From NCBI GenBank assembly GCA_945285915.1, contig CALYQL010000020.1, positions 1-41,111 of the forward strand: DNA of 41,111 nt, read 5' to 3'. Both the position numbers and the translations under genes were made by a program. The notes under the pieces are model-generated. The model saw only the letters and a list, made by a program, of their open reading frames with translations, made no database searches and was not told where the DNA came from. Shown here piece after piece: positions 1-8,795 of this stretch (position 1 is its first letter; every line of letters starts with the position of its first letter). Origin of the DNA: an uncultured Bartonella sp. Lineage in GTDB: Bacteria > Pseudomonadota > Alphaproteobacteria > Rhizobiales > Rhizobiaceae.

Positions 1-55
1 GACGTTTGACGTTTGACGTTTGACGTTTGACGTTTGACGTTTGACGTTTGACGTT
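1..55. repeat. Heptanucleotide tandem repeat (GACGTTT)n at window edge
   Basis: Seven perfect copies of GACGTTT plus a six-base partial copy run from the first base of the window, so the true length is unknown. It sits downstream of the minus-strand mmcB gene and outside any coding region I can see. A 7-bp unit would shift frame if it lay within a gene to the left, so it could be a slippage-prone tract. Confidence 0.95.
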
Positions 56-98
56 GATTGAATATCTGTGCGATCAATGTCAATTGATTTTACACGCC

Positions 99-602
99 TT
101 AATCTTCTTTGTCGGTTTTTTCGTCCGTTAGATCAAATCCATCCAGCTCTGCACGCGTTAAACGACGCATGGACACGCGTGAAAGGCGCAACATCAAAGC
201 TTTTCGCTTAGGGGCGGACAAACGATGTTCCGGTGCTTCCCGCATAATATGCCCATCAAAACCATCCGCCAAAATGAAACCGCAATCATCAGGAAACATT
301 TCCATAGGAACATCCTGATGGCTGGCAAAATATAATTTATCACAGTGATTGCGATAATCCTGCCATTTGTGATCTGCCTTCAAATCAGCAATAGACGATT
401 TAATTTCGACAATAATCACCTCTCCCTTGCGCGTTACACCAATGAGGTCTGCCCGTCGACCGTCCGCAAGAGGCAATTCGCTCAATACAGGTATTCCAAG
501 GCGCAAAAACAATCTTTGCACACCATGACGAACCAACAAGGCCTTTTCCGATTGGCGCCCATCTTCCAACGGATGTTCTTTATGAAGATTTAGAATCGGC
601 AT
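99..602 (-). CDS. mmcB: MmcB family DNA repair protein (PD-(D/E)XK-like fold)
   Basis: The 167-residue protein resembles the MmcB family, a small alphaproteobacterial family linked to repair of DNA damage. Visible are an aspartate in RADLIG followed by the strand VIIVEIKSS, which gives the D...ExK arrangement of restriction-nuclease-like folds, and then a conserved segment with W, Y and H (DHKWQDYRNHCDKLYF). A TTG lies five codons upstream, but the ATG at 602 has GAGG about nine bases before it and gives the expected MPILNLHKEH start, so I chose the ATG. It lies 25 bp downstream of the esterase gene on the same strand and is probably co-transcribed. Family assignment is fairly sure; nuclease activity is only inferred from the fold. 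Confidence 0.85.
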   Translation of the reverse strand: MPILNLHKEHPLEDGRQSEKALLVRHGVQRLFLRLGIPVLSELPLADGRRADLIGVTRKGEVIIVEIKSSIADLKADHKWQDYRNHCDKLYFASHQDVPMEMFPDDCGFILADGFDGHIMREAPEHRLSAPKRKALMLRLSRVSMRRLTRAELDGFDLTDEKTDKED

Positions 603-627
603 AAATATTTGCCTCAATCAATTTGCG

Positions 628-1341
628 TTATTGGTGATTTACGCCAAGCCCAGCCAATGTCTTTTCGATGACGGGCAACATTTTTTCAACCATTGTACCA
701 ACACCTTTTTCATTGGGGTGCATACCGTCGTCAAGCTGCAAAGCCTGTTGTCCTGCTACGCCGTCCAGAAAAAAAGGATAAAATGCAACATGATATTTAT
801 CAGCCAATCGCGGATAGATTGGATTGAATTTTGCTGCGTTTTCTTTTCCCAAATTTGGCGCACTCAACATACCAACTAGAAGAACTGGTATTTTGCGCTC
901 TTTTAACCGTGCCAGCATAAAATCAAGATTTTGCTCGGTCAAATCAGGTGTAATGCCGCGCAACATATCATTGGCACCAAGCTCTAAAATAACCAATCCC
1001 GTCCCATCAGGTACCGACCAATCAATACGCTCGCGACCACCAGTTGTTGTATCGGCAGAAATGCCCGCATTTGTTACCGCAACATTGTACCCTTTGGCCT
1101 GTAGGGCATTTTCAAGTTGTGCTGTAAAGGATTTATCGGCAGCCAAACGGTAACCCGCCATTAAGCTGTCACCAAACCCCACAATTTGAAATGGTTGTGG
1201 TGGTGTCAGATCGTCTTCCAATACACTATCTTGCACATTATCCTGCGGCTCATCCAACGTGATATCTTGCGCCAATGCTGGCGAGACCGTGACAAGACCC
1301 CAAACTATTCCCAAAACAGCCCATATTGAAGATCGCAACAT
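628..1341 (-). CDS. Secreted SGNH-hydrolase arylesterase / lysophospholipase L1-like (TesA type)
   Basis: This 237-residue protein is a periplasmic ester hydrolase of the GDSL/SGNH family. It starts with a Sec signal peptide (about residues 1-25, ending ALA-Q). The SGNH blocks are in order: GDSL with catalytic Ser59, Gly93 in NAGISADT, GAND with Asn124, and Asp205-x-x-His208 in DGMHPNEKG. An acidic linker of about 25 residues (DEPQDNVQDSVLEDD) separates the signal from the domain. The gene is divergent from the ABC transporter ATPase at 1413, with 71 bp between them. This arrangement matches that of E. coli tesA beside ybbA-ybbP, which supports the assignment. Exact substrate (thioester, phospholipid or aryl ester) cannot be read from the sequence. 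Confidence 0.9.
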   Translation of the reverse strand: MLRSSIWAVLGIVWGLVTVSPALAQDITLDEPQDNVQDSVLEDDLTPPQPFQIVGFGDSLMAGYRLAADKSFTAQLENALQAKGYNVAVTNAGISADTTTGGRERIDWSVPDGTGLVILELGANDMLRGITPDLTEQNLDFMLARLKERKIPVLLVGMLSAPNLGKENAAKFNPIYPRLADKYHVAFYPFFLDGVAGQQALQLDDGMHPNEKGVGTMVEKMLPVIEKTLAGLGVNHQ

Positions 1342-1412
1342 TTATTTACCTGTTTGCGTTAGATAGGATGACAATATTAATTCAGCTTTTGACATAAGAA
1401 CAGGAGTTATTT

Positions 1413-2099
1413 ATGGCAAGCCCACTGGTTGAACTAAAAAATATCGATTTGACCTTAGGTGATGGTGCGGCAAGAGTCCATGTTCTAAAAAATTTGTCGT
1501 TGCATATTTCCCAAGGGGAAACAGTGGGCATTGTCGGACCATCAGGGTCTGGGAAATCAACACTTCTTATGGTTCTTGCAGGACTTGAAAAAGTTGACAA
1601 GGGCATGATTACAATTGCTGGGCAACGCATTGACCAGATGTCGGAAGATGAAGTTGCGACTTTTCGCGGAAAACATGTCGGCATTGTCTTTCAGTCATTC
1701 CAACTTATACCCAATATGACGGCATTGGAAAATGCCGCTGTGCCGCTAGAATTGGCTGGGCGCAAAGATGCTTTTTCGGTTGCACAAAAAGAGCTTGAAG
1801 CTGTTGGTCTTGGGCATAGGCTGCATCATTATCCGAGTATGTTATCCGGTGGCGAGCAGCAACGTGTTGCAATAGCCCGTGCGCTTGCCCCCAACCCAGA
1901 TATTCTTGTGGCTGATGAACCAACGGGAAATCTTGATACAGAAACCGGACAAATAATTGCCGACCTTCTTTTCAGTCGCGCGCAAGAACATGGGCTAACC
2001 ACAATTCTTGTTACACATGATCTTGCATTGGCTGCGCGCTGTAGGCGACAGATACATATGCAAAATGGTGTCATTTATGATGGCACGGAGCTTGGTTGA
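1413..2099 (+). CDS. ABC transporter ATP-binding protein, YbbA/LolD-like
   Basis: The 228-residue ATPase belongs to the LolD/MacB/YbbA group, which works with FtsX-like permeases rather than classical importers. Walker A GPSGSGKST is at residues 42-50, the Q-loop at VFQSFQL, the signature LSGGEQ at 144-149, Walker B ILVADE at 164-169, and the D-loop and switch histidine (VTHD) follow. The ATG is preceded by CAGGAG at good distance. Its stop overlaps the start of the permease gene (TGATG), so the two are translationally coupled. Position next to a TesA-like esterase matches the ybbA-ybbP-tesA cluster. The exported substrate is unknown. Confidence 0.93.
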   Translation: MASPLVELKNIDLTLGDGAARVHVLKNLSLHISQGETVGIVGPSGSGKSTLLMVLAGLEKVDKGMITIAGQRIDQMSEDEVATFRGKHVGIVFQSFQLIPNMTALENAAVPLELAGRKDAFSVAQKELEAVGLGHRLHHYPSMLSGGEQQRVAIARALAPNPDILVADEPTGNLDTETGQIIADLLFSRAQEHGLTTILVTHDLALAARCRRQIHMQNGVIYDGTELG

Positions 2100-4648
2100 T
2101 GACCCGATTGCAAGAACTTTTGCTTTGTTGGCGGTTTGCATTGCGCGAAATGCGTAGCGGCTTAAAAGGATTTTATATTTTTTTAGCATGCATCGCATTA
2201 GGGGTTGCTTCAATTGGCGGTATCAATGGCATATCGAACAATATTTCGCATGAAATCACCCAACAAGGGCAGATTATTCTTGCAGGCGATATGCGCTTCA
2301 GTTCCACACAAAGTGAAGCCAATGAAAAAGAAATGTCTTTTTTAAAAAAGACAGGCAATGTTTCCACCTCAATCCAATTACGTTCCATGGCAAGACGGAT
2401 TGACACTGGCGATCAAACATTGGTGGAAATAAAAGCTGTAGACGGCGTTTATCCGCTTTACGGCACACTCAAAACAACACCACAAATCAAAACATCAGAC
2501 TTGTTTGCCAAAGTTGGTAGCAATTACGGGGCAGTTGTTCCGCAATTGCTTCTTGACCGATTGCAGCTTCATGTTGGCGACACAATCAATATAGGCAATG
2601 CCAACCTCATTATTCGGGCAATTTTAGACGATGAACCGGATTTATTGTCGGAAGGTTTTCAGCTTGGTCCCCGTGTATTCATGTCGTTAGACGCGCTTCA
2701 GGCAACAGGACTTCTGCAACCGGGTAGTCTGCGCACATTTGTTTACAAACTCGCCATTCCTGATGCTTCCGATAAAAATCTTAAAGCGCTTGCTAAAGAG
2801 AGCAAAAATGCAATATTCGACAGCGGTTGGACCATTCGCACCCGTTTACAAGCAGCACCAGCATTAACCAGTGACGTTGAGCGGTTTTCAAGTTTTCTTA
2901 CCCTTATCGGCTTAACCGCGCTTATCGTTGGTGGAGTTGGTATTGCCAATGCCGTGCGCCATTATATGGATAAAAAACAACCCGTCATCGCAACGTTTAA
3001 AGCGCTTGGCGCTTCTTGCCGTATGATATTTGCAATTTACTTTTCGCAAATCATGCTCATTGCGTTTATTGGAATTATTATCGGGCTTGTTATCGCTGTT
3101 ATATTACCCTTCATCGTAAACGCTGTTATGCGCCTATATCTGCCATTCTTCAACGAAACGCACATATATCCATCTGGCTTGATGACATCGGTTGTTTTTG
3201 CACTTTTAACAACGGCTGTTTTTTCTATTCTGCCATTAGCAAAATCATATTCCACGCCGGTTACAAGCCTATTGCGACCATTCAGAAAATCTACTCGAAA
3301 ATTTCAAGAAAAACGGGCTTGGTTTTCCGTTATATTGCTATTTTCCATCATTATATTGCTGGCATTTTTCACCGCATATGATCGTCGGTTGGCTGTTATT
3401 TTTATGGCCGTTACCATGGTTATTTTTGTTATATTGAATGGGCTAGCCTTTTTAATCCAATACTTTGCTAAAAAATGCGCTCATATTCGCTCCACAATAT
3501 TAAGGCTGGCTGTCACCAATATCTATAGGCCAGGCGCGCTGACACCTTCTGTCGTTATGGCACTGGGACTCGGATTAACATTATTGATGGTGCTCGCTAC
3601 AATTGATGGCAATCTCCGCAATCAACTCAGCCATTCTGTTTCTGAAAAAGCACCAGATTTCTTTTTTATGGACATAACAAAGAATGATGTTGAAGCATTT
3701 TCAAACTTTATCAAAAGTTATGATCCTGATGGCAAGATAGACATTATGCCAACATTACGAGCGCGTATTGTAAAGCTCAACAACATTGCGGCAAATGATG
3801 CAAAAGTTCATCCCGATAGCGCATGGGTTTTACGTGGTGATCGCAATATTACCTATTCGGATATTATGCCGAAAGATGTAAAAATATCTGAAGGAGAATG
3901 GTGGCAATCCAATATTGGTTCTGAAACCCAAGTATCATTTTCACAAAAAGAAGGCCACGAACTTGGATTAAAATTGGGTGAAACAATTACTGTCAATGTT
4001 CTTGGTCATGAATTGACTGCCAAAGTTACCAACTTCCGTGATGTTGATTGGAATTCATTCAATATGAATTTTGTGATGATTTTTTCACCGCAAATATTAA
4101 AGAATGCGCCCCATGTCTGGCTTGCTACCTTCAAGAATGGTTCAAAACAAAATCTCGATGAAGCCAGTTTTATGCGAGAAATTTCACATCGTTTTCCATC
4201 CATTACGGTTGTCCCTGTCCACCAGGTTCTATCTGATGCCAGCAAATTGATAAACCAAATAAGCATGGCCATTCGTGCGTCCTCTTCCATTGCATTATTG
4301 GCATCTATTCTTGTGCTTGCTGGTGCATTGTCTGCGTCAAACCGTGCACGAGCCCATGATGCAGTGATCTTAAAAATGTTGGGCGCCACACGCTCAACGC
4401 TGATGAAAGCCTATATTTATGAATATGCGCTTTTGGGATTAATAACGGCAACCTTTGCTTTTATCTTTGGTGGTTTGGCTGGTTGCGCTATCGCACATTA
4501 TAAAATGGAAATATTAAGCCCCCATTTGATGTGGAGTACTGGATTTACCGTTATAATAACATCTTTGATTTTAAGTATTGGCTTTGGTTTAATTGGAACA
4601 TGGAAAATTTTGAGTGAAAAGCCATCACGTTTTCTTAAAGATTTGTAA
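2099..4648 (+). CDS. FtsX-like ABC transporter permease, YbbP-like
   Basis: The 849-residue permease has the layout of YbbP/DUF214 proteins: one N-terminal membrane helix (about residues 20-40), a periplasmic domain (about 45-260), a first FtsX-type helix bundle (about 265-400), two further helices (about 410-460), a second FtsX half with another periplasmic domain (about 510-725) and three C-terminal helices. The C-terminal FtsX block contains the typical SNRARAHDAVILKMLGATR segment. A TTG lies one codon upstream of the chosen ATG; the ATG overlaps the ATPase stop by one base. With the ATPase it should form a mechanotransmission-type or lipid/lipoprotein-handling ABC complex; its substrate is not known. 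Confidence 0.9.
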   Translation: MTRLQELLLCWRFALREMRSGLKGFYIFLACIALGVASIGGINGISNNISHEITQQGQIILAGDMRFSSTQSEANEKEMSFLKKTGNVSTSIQLRSMARRIDTGDQTLVEIKAVDGVYPLYGTLKTTPQIKTSDLFAKVGSNYGAVVPQLLLDRLQLHVGDTINIGNANLIIRAILDDEPDLLSEGFQLGPRVFMSLDALQATGLLQPGSLRTFVYKLAIPDASDKNLKALAKESKNAIFDSGWTIRTRLQAAPALTSDVERFSSFLTLIGLTALIVGGVGIANAVRHYMDKKQPVIATFKALGASCRMIFAIYFSQIMLIAFIGIIIGLVIAVILPFIVNAVMRLYLPFFNETHIYPSGLMTSVVFALLTTAVFSILPLAKSYSTPVTSLLRPFRKSTRKFQEKRAWFSVILLFSIIILLAFFTAYDRRLAVIFMAVTMVIFVILNGLAFLIQYFAKKCAHIRSTILRLAVTNIYRPGALTPSVVMALGLGLTLLMVLATIDGNLRNQLSHSVSEKAPDFFFMDITKNDVEAFSNFIKSYDPDGKIDIMPTLRARIVKLNNIAANDAKVHPDSAWVLRGDRNITYSDIMPKDVKISEGEWWQSNIGSETQVSFSQKEGHELGLKLGETITVNVLGHELTAKVTNFRDVDWNSFNMNFVMIFSPQILKNAPHVWLATFKNGSKQNLDEASFMREISHRFPSITVVPVHQVLSDASKLINQISMAIRASSSIALLASILVLAGALSASNRARAHDAVILKMLGATRSTLMKAYIYEYALLGLITATFAFIFGGLAGCAIAHYKMEILSPHLMWSTGFTVIITSLILSIGFGLIGTWKILSEKPSRFLKDL

Positions 4649-4669
4649 GCTTTGGTCATGATATAAAGA

Positions 4670-4699
4670 CTTGAAATTTATTGAAGAGTTTCCCATAAT
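4670..4699 (+). promoter_or_regulatory. Candidate sigma-32 (RpoH) heat-shock promoter
   Basis: CTTGAAA at 4670-4676 is followed after 14 bases by TCCCATAAT at 4691-4699. This closely matches the RpoH pattern CTTGAAA-N13..15-CCCCATnT. It would start transcription near 4706 and leave a leader of about 105 bases before the Bax-inhibitor-1 gene; the leader contains a GC-rich stretch (4716-4740) able to fold. Prediction only. Confidence 0.5.
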
Positions 4700-4812
4700 A
4701 ATTAACACGCATGCTGGGGTTCCGCCAGCGGCGCGCGGGATGAATGGAAAAGCATATATTGAAAATTTCATTTCTCGACACCGGACGGAACACACGCTAG
4801 AGGAAGATTTAT

Positions 4813-5586
4813 ATGCAAGATTTTAAAAACTTACGTTCAGCTACAGTCGAACATGCAGATGCTTCGATTGATCAAGGTTTACGCAGCTATATGCTGGGCG
4901 TTTATAATACGATGGCAATCGGCTTGGTTATTACAGGCATTGCTGCATTTGTTATATCGTCATTGGCAACCACAACTGATCCTGCGTCGGCTGTCGGTGT
5001 TATGCGCAATGGTGTCGTGCTGACCCAATTCGGTGTCACATTCTATACATCGCCATTTGCCTATGTTGTTATGTTTGCGCCATTGGTAGCGGTGTTATTT
5101 TTAAGTATTAGAATTGGTTCTTTAAGCACCAGTACAGCTCGCGCGATATTTTTTGGTTATGCTGCACTTGTTGGGCTTTCCCTATCATCTATTATTTTAC
5201 GCTACACACCAGGTAGCATCACACAAACCTTCTTTATAACGGCAGCAGCTTTTGGTTCTCTTTCGCTTTATGGCTACACAACAAAGCGTGATTTAACTGG
5301 CTTGGGCTCTTTCCTATTTATGGGATTGATCGGTATTCTATTGGCAATGATTGTCAATATTTTCCTTGGTTCAAGCGCTCTTCAATTTGCTATATCTGTT
5401 ATTGGTGTGCTGATTTTTGCTGGCTTAACGGCTTATGACACACAAACAATCAAATTGATGTATTACGAAGGTGACGAGGTTGAATCTCGTGGTCGTAAAG
5501 TTGTTATGGGAGCATTGACGCTCTATCTCGACTTCATCAATATGTTTGTGTTCTTACTACAATTCTTAGGCCAAAACCGCGACTAA
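4813..5586 (+). CDS. Bax inhibitor-1 / YccA family membrane protein
   Basis: This 257-residue inner-membrane protein belongs to the BI-1/YccA/YbhL family. Six to seven hydrophobic segments are visible from about residue 30 to the end, and the C-terminal part carries the conserved family block GLTAYDTQTIKLMYYEG, which includes the acidic residues implicated in ion/proton sensing in BI-1 proteins. AGAGGAAG lies six bases before the ATG. In E. coli, YccA is a substrate and modulator of the FtsH protease, a membrane-stress role that fits the heat-shock-like promoter upstream. It is monocistronic, ended by the strong hairpin at 5614. Family is certain; physiological role is inferred. Confidence 0.93.
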   Translation: MQDFKNLRSATVEHADASIDQGLRSYMLGVYNTMAIGLVITGIAAFVISSLATTTDPASAVGVMRNGVVLTQFGVTFYTSPFAYVVMFAPLVAVLFLSIRIGSLSTSTARAIFFGYAALVGLSLSSIILRYTPGSITQTFFITAAAFGSLSLYGYTTKRDLTGLGSFLFMGLIGILLAMIVNIFLGSSALQFAISVIGVLIFAGLTAYDTQTIKLMYYEGDEVESRGRKVVMGALTLYLDFINMFVFLLQFLGQNRD

Positions 5587-5613
5587 TTTGTCCCGTTTAA
5601 TTGGTGATATTTT

Positions 5614-5645
5614 AAGCCCCGTAACAGCTGTTACGGGGCTTTTAT
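5614..5645. terminator. Strong terminator hairpin after the BI-1 gene, possibly bidirectional
   Basis: AAGCCCCGTAACAG is followed directly by its perfect reverse complement (5614-5641), then a short T run on the plus strand (5640-5643). On the minus strand the hairpin is followed by TTAAAAT, so it may also end the convergent DUF2794 transcript. Confidence 0.85.
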
Positions 5646-5700
5646 TATGATTGACCAATTTTATTGATGTTTATTGCAGTAAAAACTCAAGCTATAAAAG

Positions 5701-6072
5701 CTAAACAAGTTTGAGAAGTTTTTTATCGAAAACTCTTAAAACATTTTGCAACTCATGCCCGCGTTTTAAAATCATGCCGGTTGCAGCAATAACACTATAA
5801 GCACCTTGTTTATTTGATAATCTTGGGCATTTCTCAACCCTATAAAGGGGCACTTCGCTCGAACGTCGAAAAATAGAAAATACCGCCTTGTCATCAAGAT
5901 GGTCTATTGCATAATCCCGCCATTCACCAGCCGCCACCATTTGCCCATAGATGCGCAAAATAGCATTAAGTTCAATACGGTTAAAGGCAACAGGACCAGC
6001 TTGCTTCTGCGTTGCAGGCTGCTGCGAGAATGCTGTAATGATAATTGCTTCATTATCACTGTCGTTCATCAT
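5701..6072 (-). CDS. DUF2794 domain-containing protein
   Basis: The 123-residue protein matches the DUF2794 family of alphaproteobacteria, for which no function is known to me. The recognisable core runs from about residue 29 (FNRIELNAILRIYGQMVAAGEWRDYAIDHL) through an IFRRSSEVPLYRVEKCP segment to the C-terminus (VLRVFDKKLLKLV). It has no signal peptide or membrane helix and should be cytoplasmic. AGAGATA precedes the ATG. It is convergent with the BI-1 gene and divergent from the EEP gene at 6265, so it appears to be a single-gene unit. Confidence 0.85.
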   Translation of the reverse strand: MMNDSDNEAIIITAFSQQPATQKQAGPVAFNRIELNAILRIYGQMVAAGEWRDYAIDHLDDKAVFSIFRRSSEVPLYRVEKCPRLSNKQGAYSVIAATGMILKRGHELQNVLRVFDKKLLKLV

Positions 6073-6264
6073 TATCTCTACCGTGACCTATCAAGGATAC
6101 AGGATATGGTAAAAGAATAGACCTAGTTTCAAAAAAATCCTAATTTTTCTTTGTCTGTCGTAAATTATATCACAATCCATTAATCAAGATAAAAAGTGGT
6201 TGCTGGTTTATAATGATAATACTTGCGCTTTATGTGTGATAGCGGCATATTCCACGGTGATTAA

Positions 6265-7173
6265 ATGAGGAAACCTTTTTCCTCGCAAAAGAAACAAATG
6301 ATTGACGTTCTTAAAAATAAAAAGCTTCACTGGCCTAACCAGTTAAACCAGAAAACACTTCACGATAGAATTTTGCGTGCTATTCGCAACCGGCAAGGCC
6401 ATCGCCCAGCAGAGGCAGATTGCGATACCTATGACACAATAGTCGCGTCGTATAATGTGCACAAATGCGTCGGTACCGACAAAGTTTTTGACCCTAAAAG
6501 GATTGTGCGTGTTATAGCCGAGCTCGATGCCGACATTATGGCTCTACAAGAAGCAGACAAACGTTTTGGCGAAAGAATAGGATTACTTGACCTTAATTAT
6601 TTGAAAGCAGAAACTGGCCTTATTCCTGTGCCGATCAACACAATGTCGCCCAACGGACATGGCTGGCACGGCAATGCTTTGTTTATGCGCAATGGCAAGG
6701 TTAATGACATTGTGCAAATTAACCTACCAGGTGTTGAACCACGAGGGGCACTTATCGTTGAACTGGCAATGCCGGCTGGCAACATACGTATTGTAGCTGC
6801 TCATTTCGGCCTTTTGCATCACTCTCGCATCAAGCAGGCAAAGGTTATCCTTTCGCTGTTACAAACGCGCAAGATTATGCCGACAATCATGGTGGGTGAT
6901 CTTAATGAATGGCGTATTGGAAAAACATCATCATTGGCCAGTCTTGAATCCTTTTTTGATTTAAGATTAGGGACACTGCCAAGTTTTCCTTCGCGCTTTC
7001 CTGTTTTGGCACTTGATAGGGTTTTTGCCTATCCGCACCAATTGGTATCCAATATCGAAATTCATAATACAGCACTTGCCCGTGTTGCATCAGACCACTT
7101 GCCGATCAAAGCAAAAATAGACCTTGCTGGGGCCACAACTTTTCTTAAAGATACGGTGACCCCAGCCAAATAA
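6265..7173 (+). CDS. Endonuclease/exonuclease/phosphatase (EEP) family protein
   Basis: The 302-residue protein has the EEP (Mg2+-dependent phosphohydrolase) fold. Key motifs in order: SYNVHKC (first metal-site asparagine), ALQEAD (metal-binding glutamate), GDLNEW (catalytic Asp and Asn) and ASDHLPI near the C-terminus (catalytic Asp-His). About 45 residues of basic sequence precede the domain and there is no clear signal peptide. No strong ribosome site was seen; an alternative ATG lies 11 codons in. It overlaps the convergent cardiolipin synthase gene by 29 bp. In proteobacteria EEP proteins are often found beside phospholipase-D-type cardiolipin synthases (as E. coli ybhP beside clsB), so a link to phospholipid metabolism is plausible. 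Substrate unknown. Confidence 0.88.
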   Translation: MRKPFSSQKKQMIDVLKNKKLHWPNQLNQKTLHDRILRAIRNRQGHRPAEADCDTYDTIVASYNVHKCVGTDKVFDPKRIVRVIAELDADIMALQEADKRFGERIGLLDLNYLKAETGLIPVPINTMSPNGHGWHGNALFMRNGKVNDIVQINLPGVEPRGALIVELAMPAGNIRIVAAHFGLLHHSRIKQAKVILSLLQTRKIMPTIMVGDLNEWRIGKTSSLASLESFFDLRLGTLPSFPSRFPVLALDRVFAYPHQLVSNIEIHNTALARVASDHLPIKAKIDLAGATTFLKDTVTPAK

Positions 7174-8605
7174 TCTTATCAATCAAACGGAATAAAAAGG
7201 GGCGTTTAACCAGATCTTCCATAAGAACCTGACGCGAATCCCTTTGCTCTTTAGCTATTTTTTCAGAGAGAGAATGCGATAAGGATTCATCAAAAACTTC
7301 CATATCGATTTCAAAATTCAATCTTAAAGAACGCGCATCAAGATTTGATGAGCCGACATAGCTCCACCTGTCATCAATCGCTATCAGCTTAGAATGATTG
7401 AATGGACCATTGGCGCGCCAAATCCGACAGCCATCTTGTAAAAGTTGGTCAAATTGCGCACGCATCGCCCGATCAACCAATTTAAGATTGTTGTTTCCCG
7501 GCACAACAATATCAACTTCAACACCACGACGTGCCGCTGTTACCAATCCGCTAATCAATTCACGATCGGGAAGCAAATACGGTGTCATAATTCTAATATG
7601 CTTTTCAGCCAGTGAAAACGCACCGATCAACATACGTTGATTGGTTTCCATCAACCGGTCAGGCCCTGTTGGAACAACGCGCACACACATACCTTCATTC
7701 GGTTTGCATTTTGGTGATGGTATCGACCAATTTTTATCATCAAGAGCTTCACCTGTTGCAAAACACCAATCATTAGAAGCAACTCTGAATAAGTCTATTA
7801 CCGCTGGCCCTTCTACCTTGAAATGTGTGTCATCTGCGGTTTTTTCTCCGCTTAATTTATGAGAAAATCCTGCGCGAATATTCATTCCACCCGTGAATGC
7901 AACACTGTTATCGACAACAAGTATTTTACGGTGTGTTCTTAAATTGGCATAAGGCAGCCTAAGCCCCATAATGATATTGCCATTAAAGACAGCAACTGGC
8001 ACTTTTTCCCTGCGCAAATCACGAACGATACTGGGAATTGAATAACGCGCACCGACAGCATCTATCAAAACACGAACAGCAACGCCACGTTTAGCCGCCG
8101 CGGACAGAGCTTTGACGAAGTGCTCCCCCATCTCATCACGATCAAAGATATAAGATTCAAGAATGAGGCAGTTGCGCGCTTCTTCAATAGCGGACAACAT
8201 GGCACCATAAGCCTCGTCACCATTATCAAATACGTGCAGCTTATTTCCTGAAGTAATCCGCCCAAGACTGACATGGTCACCCAATCTTTTCATAGGCAAG
8301 GCCAGTCGGCCAAAACGTTGTAAAATATCCTCATTGCTACAGTCATAATCAACGATGCGAGCATGTCCCTTGCCCGCAACATGACGACGCTTTTCATTAA
8401 CTACGCGGTTACGCATACGGTTGACACCAAAAACCGCATATATCAAAGCACCAAGTATGGGAGAAAGTAATATGACACCAACCCAACCAATAGCCGAACG
8501 GACTTCCTGTTTGGTCATTGTTGCGTGAATAGCAGCCACAAGTCCAAAAACAAGTGACAAAAGGGCAAGGATATGGGGCCAATAATTTTCAAGAAACAAA
8601 TCCAT
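7145..8605 (-). CDS. cls: Cardiolipin synthase (phospholipase D family)
   Basis: This 486-residue membrane enzyme condenses phosphatidylglycerol molecules to cardiolipin. Two N-terminal hydrophobic segments (about residues 5-28 and 37-60, with the nuclease-type PLDc_N pattern) are followed by two HKD motifs: H225xK227xxxxD232 in THRKILVVDN and H404xK406xxxxD411 in NHSKLIAIDD, each followed by the usual GG or GSSN. A GTG six codons upstream is possible, but the ATG at 8605 gives the usual MDLFLENYWPHIL start. The 3' ends of this gene and the EEP gene overlap by 29 bp. Length and motif order are typical of ClsA-type enzymes. Confidence 0.93.
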   Translation of the reverse strand: MDLFLENYWPHILALLSLVFGLVAAIHATMTKQEVRSAIGWVGVILLSPILGALIYAVFGVNRMRNRVVNEKRRHVAGKGHARIVDYDCSNEDILQRFGRLALPMKRLGDHVSLGRITSGNKLHVFDNGDEAYGAMLSAIEEARNCLILESYIFDRDEMGEHFVKALSAAAKRGVAVRVLIDAVGARYSIPSIVRDLRREKVPVAVFNGNIIMGLRLPYANLRTHRKILVVDNSVAFTGGMNIRAGFSHKLSGEKTADDTHFKVEGPAVIDLFRVASNDWCFATGEALDDKNWSIPSPKCKPNEGMCVRVVPTGPDRLMETNQRMLIGAFSLAEKHIRIMTPYLLPDRELISGLVTAARRGVEVDIVVPGNNNLKLVDRAMRAQFDQLLQDGCRIWRANGPFNHSKLIAIDDRWSYVGSSNLDARSLRLNFEIDMEVFDESLSHSLSEKIAKEQRDSRQVLMEDLVKRPFLFRLIDKIIWLGSPYL

Positions 8606-8795
8606 AAAATACTTACTTCTCACTACTGTTAAAAAATTGTTGTTACCGTAATTGTGATCGAGTGTCTCTGTTCATACGATATTTACAACATATATTTAGG
8701 GTAAAGACGATAAAAGATGCCAATGCTTTTTTCTAAACAGCAATGGCATAATAAATTTAGTTTCGAAACATTCATTTTGAAAAGGAAAAATAATC

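Noticed and set aside
1..55. CRISPR repeat
   Set aside because: The units are seven bases long with no spacers; it is a simple tandem repeat.
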